Positions 1 through 5,701 of a stretch of 7,665 bases of DNA are shown piece by piece. This DNA is from SKW197 sp049970095 (GTDB taxonomy: Archaea > Thermoplasmatota > Thermoplasmata > Lutacidiplasmatales > SKW197): positions 1-7,665 of the forward strand of contig JBMFNP010000066.1 of the NCBI GenBank assembly GCA_049970095.1. The letters are read 5' to 3'. The stretch's first letter is position 1; each line of letters begins with the position of its first letter. The notes under the pieces are model-generated. The model worked only from the letters and a program-made list of their open reading frames with translations, searched no databases and had not been told where the DNA came from. Both the position numbers and the translations under genes were made by a program.

Positions 1-122
1 ACATCATCTGCCCTCCCTATGTTCGCACTTACCAGCACAAAAAATGTGCTGATTGCTATCATTGCTATCACTACACTTGCCACACCCGCAACCATTTTCC
101 CTTTTCTTTTGTTTGGCTCCAT
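1..122 (-). CDS. N-terminus of an exported or membrane-anchored protein (3'-truncated by window edge)
   Basis: An open frame starts at ATG 122-120 and runs off the left edge after 40 complete codons. The visible protein begins MEPNKRKGKM, a short basic N-region, followed by an uninterrupted hydrophobic stretch at about residues 10-33 (MVAGVASVVIAMI... to LVSA), then a polar segment (NIGRADD). This is the layout of a Sec signal peptide, with LVSA a plausible signal peptidase site, or of an N-terminal membrane anchor. The KG before the hydrophobic stretch also leaves a class III (pilin/archaellin-type) leader possible. The start is supported by a Shine-Dalgarno AAGGTGGTG five bases upstream and a strong BRE/TATA further up. 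The mature protein is outside the window, so its function cannot be named. It is the first gene after arcS but has its own promoter. Confidence 0.72.
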   Translation of the reverse strand, partial: MEPNKRKGKMVAGVASVVIAMIAISTFFVLVSANIGRADD

Positions 123-127
123 TTTAA

Positions 128-136
128 CACCACCTT
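128..136 (-). promoter_or_regulatory. Shine-Dalgarno site for the gene starting at 122
   Basis: On the minus strand AAGGTGGTG lies five bases before ATG 122-120. AGGTG is complementary to the CACCT core at the 3' end of archaeal 16S rRNA. It fixes the start of the partial exported-protein gene. The same GGTGGTG string precedes tldD. Confidence 0.7.
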
Positions 137-160
137 GTAGTTAACATTAAACAATAGTGG

Positions 161-176
161 TATATAAATTTTTCGG
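161..176 (-). promoter_or_regulatory. Archaeal BRE/TATA promoter of the gene starting at 122
   Basis: Read on the minus strand the sequence is CCGAAAAA (176-169, TFB-recognition element) directly followed by TTTATATA (168-161, TATA box), very close to the euryarchaeal consensus. Transcription would begin about 25 bases downstream of the box centre, near 139-141. That gives a leader of about 18 bases, just enough to hold the Shine-Dalgarno site at 128-136. It is the best promoter in the window, which suggests a well-expressed downstream gene. Confidence 0.75.
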
Positions 177-179
177 ATA

Positions 180-202
180 ATTAACTATGTGTAATAGTTA
201 AT
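180..202. repeat. Inverted repeat, 9-bp arms, just upstream of the promoter (possible operator)
   Basis: ATTAACTAT (180-188) and ATAGTTAAT (194-202) are perfect inverted arms separated by GTGTA. The repeat lies 21 bases past the arcS stop and 3 bases upstream of the BRE of the next promoter. A further TAGTTAA half-site is at 138-144, at the predicted transcription start. There is no T-run after the repeat on the minus strand, so an operator for a dimeric regulator is more likely than an arcS terminator; the latter cannot be excluded. Confidence 0.5.
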
Positions 203-223
203 CAATTCTGGCAGAAGGAATTT

Positions 224-1888
224 TTAAAATTTCTCTCGCACCTTTACTGCAATGCCTCTTTTCAACTCACTGAGCTCAGTGGCTGAAACCATTGCACTAC
301 CAGTAGCAATTCCCCTCTCATTTTGCACCACTGCAACCTCATCCCCACACCTGATCTCTGGTGTTGCGGAAATCACCCCTGGAATAAAGACATCCCCGTG
401 TAACTGGAAATTCTCAATATAGACACACATCGTTTTCATATTTGCCAGGTAATTTGTCCCCTCCCTTTTTATGAGAATTCTCCCCCTTGCCTCTGACATT
501 TCAAAAAATTCGCAATTTTGAGAGAAAATTTTCCAGTTCCACCTATTTCCCTTTATGTATGCATTCTCCAGAATACCAATTACCTTTTCTCCAAACTGAA
601 AGCGCAGGGCATTTTCCACATCCAGTTGCAACCTCTGCGAATAAGAAACTTTTTCAGGGTTGAGAGAAACCAGATATTCTTCAAGCTTTTTTAAACTCTG
701 TGCGGAAGTTATATCCTCATCCACACATGTGTTCTTCAGCCCAAAGTGTTCAACTACAAAATGATAATCTGGTGGCAAATGGGCTACAACCTCCCTGTAT
801 TTTCCGAGGAAGGGTTTTAGACCCTCTAGCACAATCTTTTTTTCTTCATAATCCCAATGTCCAGTCACTGGAATATCATAGGCGTTTGCAGGAAAGAAGT
901 TTTCCAGTTCCTCAGGCACCACACCAATCGGGGAAGTCAATGAAAGCACATGGATACTGTTTCTTCTCCCGCTCTTTTTCAATACATCCTCCACCAACAT
1001 ATGCGAATGGGAAAGATGATACGGTTTCTTTGCCGCACATGGGAGAAGTAAAAGCACAGGTAGATCCAGAGGCTTTGTTGTGCTAACTTTCCTCCTGTAC
1101 CTCTGGATATCAATTCTCCAGAGAGATTCTTTGGAATTCGCGTAGAATTTTTTTCCGAATGATGGCCACAGCCCCTCCATAAACTCAAAATGCTCAAAGT
1201 CCATATATCTCAACATAGCTACAAGCTCAGGCTCTGCCCGAATTCGCATCTCCACAAGCTCACGCACTCTTCCAGCATTCAAAAATGTTTCCAGAACCTC
1301 AAATTCTTTTTGCAGGAACAATATGTTTTCTCTCACACAATTTTTTCCATACTTGAAGATCCCCTCTGCCATTGTAAGTTCTTTTTTCTCACCCAGAAAA
1401 ATTGCAAGTGCATCATCAAAAAGGTCTATTGTAAGGCAGGAGAGCAAAGAAATACGGGAGGGCAGTGCAATACCTGGCACATACAGAGGTTTGCCTGCAC
1501 CAATTGCCTTTCTTATGCAAATAATTGCATCCACGAATTTTCTGGGATATTGAAACAGTTCGCATCCTCCTGGAAATATGCAGAAATCAAATGAAAGTTC
1601 CCTGAGATTTCCAAGTTTTGTCCAGTTCAAAATAACCAACCATCTTCCCACAATTTTCCATTTTTCATCTGTGGGAGCATGGGAGAGAGGCACAGGAAAA
1701 TAACCATCTGGGCTTGAAAACACAACTTCAGGTAATTCTATCTGGTATTCTCTGCCATTCTCCATATGTGCCTTGAGAAATTTTTTATCAGAAACTGAAA
1801 GCAATGCTGGGATTTTTATCTTACCTTCGTTCAGGTGGATATATCCAGTTCTTGCAGATGCATCCTTATTGCAAATTTCCACATTCAT
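224..1888 (-). CDS. arcS: Archaeosine synthase ArcS (TgtA2-type, TGT-like paralogue with PUA domain)
   Basis: The 554-aa protein belongs to the ArcS/TgtA2 family, which acts on preQ0 at position 15 in the D-loop of archaeal tRNA on the way to archaeosine. Family work shows ArcS attaches lysine to the preQ0 nitrile and a radical-SAM partner (RaSEA) finishes the reaction; no RaSEA gene is in this window. Domains: a degenerate TGT-like region (about 1-240, with LTIDLFDDALA at 152-162 and ELVEMRIRAEPELVAMLRYMD at 210-230), the ArcS signature at 283-296 (PCAAKKPYHLSHSH, family form PCSxxKPYxxSxSH), LTSPIGVVPEELE at 317-329, GHWDYEE at 343-349, and a C-terminal PUA RNA-binding domain (about 475-552, DVFIPGVI...GDEVAVV). 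Two oddities: the motif Ser is Ala285, and I see no CxCxxC zinc cluster in the TGT-like half. The start at 1888 has GGAGAGG five bases upstream. It overlaps the end of hef by 23 bp and is presumably co-transcribed with it. Confidence 0.88.
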   Translation of the reverse strand: MNVEICNKDASARTGYIHLNEGKIKIPALLSVSDKKFLKAHMENGREYQIELPEVVFSSPDGYFPVPLSHAPTDEKWKIVGRWLVILNWTKLGNLRELSFDFCIFPGGCELFQYPRKFVDAIICIRKAIGAGKPLYVPGIALPSRISLLSCLTIDLFDDALAIFLGEKKELTMAEGIFKYGKNCVRENILFLQKEFEVLETFLNAGRVRELVEMRIRAEPELVAMLRYMDFEHFEFMEGLWPSFGKKFYANSKESLWRIDIQRYRRKVSTTKPLDLPVLLLLPCAAKKPYHLSHSHMLVEDVLKKSGRRNSIHVLSLTSPIGVVPEELENFFPANAYDIPVTGHWDYEEKKIVLEGLKPFLGKYREVVAHLPPDYHFVVEHFGLKNTCVDEDITSAQSLKKLEEYLVSLNPEKVSYSQRLQLDVENALRFQFGEKVIGILENAYIKGNRWNWKIFSQNCEFFEMSEARGRILIKREGTNYLANMKTMCVYIENFQLHGDVFIPGVISATPEIRCGDEVAVVQNERGIATGSAMVSATELSELKRGIAVKVREKF

Positions 1889-4241
1889 CTTTTCCTCTCC
1901 ACTCTGTATTCAGCACCTCAAAAATTTCTTTTGCTTTTACCGCACCGAGTCCCCTTACCTGTGTGAGTTCTTCCATGCTTGCATTAAAAATGCGTCTTGG
2001 AATCCTAAAATGCTCCAGCAATCTCCTTGTAGTGATTGTGGATACCTCTGGTAAGCCTGCAACCAGATATTCTTGCAATTCAGCAAGTGTCTTTGGTTTT
2101 CTATCAAACCGAATCTTAGGAATTCTACCAGCGTCGCTTATCCTTCGTACCGTCTGAAACAGAAAATGTGCAACTTCCATGGAATTCTCAAAGTTTATGA
2201 CTGAAATACCAAAATCTACAGCCAGGGAGCACACTGCACCATATATTGCACTCTTTGATATGTGTCTGGTGTATTCGTTCCATTTTCCCTCTACAATCAC
2301 AATTGGGCAGGCACATGCATTACACAAATCCTTTGCCTGCTGAAACATTCTTCCATCTATAATTGAATTTACAAAATCCTCTACACTTTTCCTTTCCACA
2401 AGTACAGCATTCTCAATTTGGTAGTCTCCTACGGGCAGCACCTTGAATATCACATCCACTCCCAGCCGTGCAAGTTCCCTGTGAACCTCTGAGCGATACT
2501 CCCTCCGATCTACGATAATTTCAAGATGCTCTGCGGTAGAGAGAGATGCACCAAAGAAATCATCTAGCGTAGGCTGTTTTTTCTTTTCTTCCCTCACGAC
2601 ATTCTGCTCTTTCTCTTCACCATCCTCCGCAACAATCTCATTTTTCCGCTCGGTATTCATGAGAATCTGATCTTTTCTCGTAATTTCTGCCTTTTTTTCT
2701 TCCTTAAGAAACTCTTCCTGAATTTTTTTCACAATTTTTTTCATTTTTTCTTCTTTTTTTGAGGAGGCAAAATATTTAGCCACATCTGCGCTTCCTGGGA
2801 CAATTAAGACACACATATTTCCTGCGTATCTGCGTCCAGTTCTCCCTCTTCTCTGGATTAAGCGTTTTTCAGAGGGTACGGGTTCATAGAAAATTACGAG
2901 GTCCACGGAAGGTATATCAAGTCCCTCTTCAGCCACAGATGTAGCGCATAATATATTAAACTCGCCAGCACGAAACCTCTTAATTATCTCACTCTGTTGT
3001 TTGAGTCGCATTCCTTTGCTTCCTTTTTTTGTTGCCTGTCCTACAAAAATAGAGACCTTGGCACCACTAACATCTCTAAGCTTTTCTGCAATAAGTGTGA
3101 CAGTGGAACGCACCTCCGCAAATATAAGAATGCTGGAATTTGGTTTCTCACACAGCTGCTTTCCCACAATTTCCTTTATCTTTGTTATTTTTGGGAATTC
3201 TTCTTTGCATTCTTTTGCTCTCAGTACTGCCTCAAGCATTTTCGGGTGTTTAGCTACACTCTTGCTTGCCCTTGAAGCATTTTGCTCCCTTGCATCAGGA
3301 AGAAGCTTGTTTTCATAGTAATCAAGAAATTGCACCACACCTTGCGTTTCTATCAGGAAAAGCGCATGGTAAAATTTTCTGAGGGCTGCCATTATTGATC
3401 TTGCGGTATAGAGAGAGCTGTCTTTTTTTGTAGTAAGCATTGCATTTATTTGCTTTTCAATTTCTTCAAACCTCGTGTTTGTCAGTGTATTCACTGTAAG
3501 CCCGAATCCGAACTTATTCATCTCATCTACATAATCCTGAATTCCTTCCCTGACAACCTTTGCAATCTTCTCAATTTCTGGTGGTAGGGGTGTATATATC
3601 CATTCTTTCCGTATATCATGGATATAGGGAAATACATCAGGATCTCTTTCAGTTCTTATTTCAGCCCAGTTGATATTGAGATTATTGCACAATTCCATTA
3701 TCTTTTCCTTTTTGTGGCCTGGTGATGCTGTAAGACCCATTGTTCTTATTCCATTATCTCTACAAAGTTTCCCGATGTGCACATAGTCATAATTCCCCAC
3801 ACCTCTGTGTGCCTCATCAAAAATAACCAGCCCAACATTCTCAATTTTTATTCTGCCAGCAATCAAATCATTTACGATTACCTGGGGTGTAGAAACCACA
3901 ATAACACTTCGCTCCCAGATCTCCTTTCTTTTCTCCCATTTCACCTCACCTGTGAAAAGTGCAATTTTCTCCTTTTCAAGATTTATAAATTTCATTATGC
4001 CCTCTACATAGTGTTGCTCTGCAAGGGGTTTTGTAGGTGCAAGAAAAAGTGCTTTCTTTTGAGGATTTGCACCAGTTTTCTTGAGAAAATCAGCAATTAC
4101 CATTATTGCAATAACTGTTTTTCCGAGTGATGTGTGGAGCACTACCAGAGTGTTTTTTTCAGTACATTTCTTCGCTATGGCTATCTGATATTCCCTCTTT
4201 TCCAGAATTTCTTTTCTTAGGTATGGATTGTCGTCAAGCAT
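1866..4241 (-). CDS. hef: Hef, fused FANCM-like SF2 helicase and XPF-family structure-specific nuclease
   Basis: The 791-aa protein has the full Hef architecture and usual length. Hef remodels and cleaves stalled replication forks and flaps and is the archaeal relative of FANCM and XPF/Mus81. Helicase part (about 1-490): REYQ at 16-19, Walker A as TSLGKT at 37-42, APTKPLAEQH at 68-77, DEAH at 142-145, TAS at 171-173, a helical insertion at about 225-310, IFAEVRS at 373-379, ATSVAEEGLDIP at 433-444 and QRRGRTGR at 463-470. A charged Lys/Glu linker (about 491-565) ends in a PCNA-binding PIP box, QPTLDDFF at 556-563. Nuclease part: VDRRE at 577-581, GDY at 605-607 and ERKSVED at 616-622, so the GDXnERKX3D site is intact. 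Tandem helix-hairpin-helix repeats follow (about 725-778, VRGLGAVKA at 762-770). The Walker A is unusual: Ser38 replaces the usual Gly and His36 the usual Pro of PTGLGKT. No Shine-Dalgarno lies close upstream; the TATA position implies a leaderless mRNA. The 3' end overlaps arcS by 23 bp. Confidence 0.95.
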   Translation of the reverse strand: MLDDNPYLRKEILEKREYQIAIAKKCTEKNTLVVLHTSLGKTVIAIMVIADFLKKTGANPQKKALFLAPTKPLAEQHYVEGIMKFINLEKEKIALFTGEVKWEKRKEIWERSVIVVSTPQVIVNDLIAGRIKIENVGLVIFDEAHRGVGNYDYVHIGKLCRDNGIRTMGLTASPGHKKEKIMELCNNLNINWAEIRTERDPDVFPYIHDIRKEWIYTPLPPEIEKIAKVVREGIQDYVDEMNKFGFGLTVNTLTNTRFEEIEKQINAMLTTKKDSSLYTARSIMAALRKFYHALFLIETQGVVQFLDYYENKLLPDAREQNASRASKSVAKHPKMLEAVLRAKECKEEFPKITKIKEIVGKQLCEKPNSSILIFAEVRSTVTLIAEKLRDVSGAKVSIFVGQATKKGSKGMRLKQQSEIIKRFRAGEFNILCATSVAEEGLDIPSVDLVIFYEPVPSEKRLIQRRGRTGRRYAGNMCVLIVPGSADVAKYFASSKKEEKMKKIVKKIQEEFLKEEKKAEITRKDQILMNTERKNEIVAEDGEEKEQNVVREEKKKQPTLDDFFGASLSTAEHLEIIVDRREYRSEVHRELARLGVDVIFKVLPVGDYQIENAVLVERKSVEDFVNSIIDGRMFQQAKDLCNACACPIVIVEGKWNEYTRHISKSAIYGAVCSLAVDFGISVINFENSMEVAHFLFQTVRRISDAGRIPKIRFDRKPKTLAELQEYLVAGLPEVSTITTRRLLEHFRIPRRIFNASMEELTQVRGLGAVKAKEIFEVLNTEWRGKDECGNLQ
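1894..1900 (-). promoter_or_regulatory. Shine-Dalgarno site of arcS, inside hef
   Basis: GGAGAGG on the minus strand sits five bases before ATG 1888-1886, within the last codons of hef. It supports this start and independent ribosome loading on arcS in a hef-arcS transcript. Confidence 0.65.
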
Positions 4242-4261
4242 GAAAGGAATTATGTGCCCTC

Positions 4262-4276
4262 AATATATATGGTTTG
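4262..4276 (-). promoter_or_regulatory. TATA promoter of hef, spaced for a leaderless transcript
   Basis: On the minus strand CAAACC (4276-4271, BRE-like) is followed by ATATATATT (4270-4262). The box centre at about 4266 is 25 bases from the A of the hef ATG (4241), the normal archaeal distance from TATA to transcription start. Together with the absence of a Shine-Dalgarno just before the ATG, this predicts that transcription starts at or next to the start codon. Confidence 0.6.
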
Positions 4277-4279
4277 GGG

Positions 4280-4303
4280 CTACATGTAGGCAGTGCAGCA
4301 CTC
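4280..4303. repeat. Two short palindromes upstream of the hef promoter
   Basis: CTACATGTAG (4280-4289) is a perfect 10-bp palindrome three bases upstream of the hef BRE. AGTGCAGCACT (4293-4303) is an 11-base dyad symmetric except for its central base. Both are in the 101-bp gap between pmbA and hef. Their place next to the core promoter fits a regulator-binding site. They have no T-run and only tiny loops, so they are poor terminators. Confidence 0.4.
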
Positions 4304-4342
4304 CTTTTGTTTCTGTCAACCCCCAATTTTCTGGATAAGGGC

Positions 4343-5701
4343 TTAGAACTCTGTCACCCCTGTGAAGTGGAACTTTTCCAGATGCATAAATGGAACCACT
4401 GTGGCTCCGAAATCTCCACCAATCAATCTTCTTTCCTTGCTCAGCCCTTTCACACGGGAAAACGCCTCAACAATATTCTGGGTAAATCTTAGGTTTTTCA
4501 CGGGATGCCGAATCTCTCCATTTTCTATATAGAATGTGCCATCCCGTGTCATCCCTGTAAATATCGTTTTCACTGGATGTATGATATTCACATAATGGCA
4601 TTTGGTCACCAGCAACCCCTGCTTGCAATTTGCAATCATTTCCTCAACTTTCATATCACCTTCTTTCATAAACAAGTTGAGGGGCAAAGGACCCACTTCA
4701 AACGCGCCAGTACCAGGTGGCAACGCATGCCCAGTGCTCTGTTTTCCTTCCCTCCCCCCAGTATAGGAATCATACACATATCCCTTAGCGACACCATTCT
4801 CGATGATTGAAACTCTCTGTTTAGGCACGCCCTCAAAGTCAAATGGCATTGGTAATCCTGTGGGATCATTTCCATCATCCCAGATTGTAATTTTCTCGTC
4901 CATTGTTTTCTTCCCAATATTTCCGCACAGAAAACTCCGCATTTCCTGCACAGCCAGCGCACCCATTCCCGCGTAAGAAAGATAACCTAGAATCTCTGAG
5001 ACTGCAAGTGGTTCAAAAATTACTTCATACTCTCCAGGCTCAATCTTTTTAGTGTGAATACTGCCTACTGCCTTCTCTGCAGCAATCCTGCCAACGCTAT
5101 CCACATCTATCTTTCTCACATCCATGTGTGTCATCTCACCCCAGCCATAGCCCCTGTTTTCACCATCCTCCGCAATCATGCACACTCCAAGTTTAGACAC
5201 AGAATGTCTACTAGAAACAGAAACTCCGAGTGTGTTCATGATGCAGAGTTCACCCACATTTGTAGAAAACGCACCATAAACCTTAGGTACTGGTTTGTAT
5301 TTTTCAGCAATTTCAAATAACTGTTTCACAGCCTCCGCCTTCTCCTCCACCGTGTGATTTGCAGTCTCCCTTACAAAGCACTTCACCTTTGCAGGTGTTC
5401 CTGTTTTTCCAGGTAGCGTTATGAAGTCAGGAATCTCCTTCTGGAGTTTTGCAATCTTTATTGCATGATTCACCATCTCTCTGAGATTTTTTTCGTCAAG
5501 TTTGTTGGTTTTTGCAGTCCCGATTTTCTTGCCAACAACTACACGCACATCTGCAACGCAGTTTTCCTCATACATGTTCTGGTGAATCTGGGAATTTGCA
5601 AACCTTGTCAGATGTCCTTTTTCAATCATAATTCGTACATCTGCCTGATCGCAATCTGCCATTTTCAGGATTTTTTCACCAATTTCAACAAGATCTACCA
5701 T
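4343..5701 (-). CDS. pmbA: PmbA/TldE, non-catalytic subunit of the TldD/E metalloprotease
   Basis: The 452-aa protein is a PmbA (TldE) family member. In bacteria TldD and TldE form a heterodimeric zinc-dependent protease that degrades unfolded peptides and trims modified peptides (for example microcin B17) or the CcdA antitoxin; the archaeal substrates are largely unknown. Visible family features are PMPFDFEGVPKQR at 284-296, the tract IIENGVAKGYVYDSYTG at 299-315, QSTGHALP at 321-328, TRDGTFYIENGEI at 385-397 and the end VVPFMHLEKFHFTG at 435-448. There is no HExxxH motif, as expected for the E subunit, which shapes the active-site cavity. The start at ATG 5701 lies within the last codons of tldD (7-bp overlap, shared ATGGTAG). 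GGGGGTGGG just upstream can act as a Shine-Dalgarno. Translation is therefore probably coupled, giving equal amounts of the two subunits. No signal peptide is seen, so it is cytoplasmic. Confidence 0.9.
   Translation of the reverse strand: MVDLVEIGEKILKMADCDQADVRIMIEKGHLTRFANSQIHQNMYEENCVADVRVVVGKKIGTAKTNKLDEKNLREMVNHAIKIAKLQKEIPDFITLPGKTGTPAKVKCFVRETANHTVEEKAEAVKQLFEIAEKYKPVPKVYGAFSTNVGELCIMNTLGVSVSSRHSVSKLGVCMIAEDGENRGYGWGEMTHMDVRKIDVDSVGRIAAEKAVGSIHTKKIEPGEYEVIFEPLAVSEILGYLSYAGMGALAVQEMRSFLCGNIGKKTMDEKITIWDDGNDPTGLPMPFDFEGVPKQRVSIIENGVAKGYVYDSYTGGREGKQSTGHALPPGTGAFEVGPLPLNLFMKEGDMKVEEMIANCKQGLLVTKCHYVNIIHPVKTIFTGMTRDGTFYIENGEIRHPVKNLRFTQNIVEAFSRVKGLSKERRLIGGDFGATVVPFMHLEKFHFTGVTEF

Noticed and set aside
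52..69. Tandem 9-bp repeat ATTGCTATC x2
   Set aside because: It falls in the hydrophobic core of the signal-peptide-like segment and encodes Ile/Ala/Met residues, so it is explained by coding of a transmembrane stretch.
204..222. Possible hairpin AATTC...GAATT after the arcS stop
   Set aside because: The arms are only 5 bp, A+T-rich, with no following T-run, so it is too weak to call a terminator.
979..1197. 72-codon minus-strand frame inside arcS, and a similar 98-codon one at 4666-4962 inside pmbA
   Set aside because: Both are alternative frames within intact genes whose domains read through continuously; there is no sign of frameshift.
700..2157. Several plus-strand open frames of 76-134 codons opposite arcS and the end of hef
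   Set aside because: They lie opposite well-supported coding sequence, show no recognisable family and lack upstream signals.
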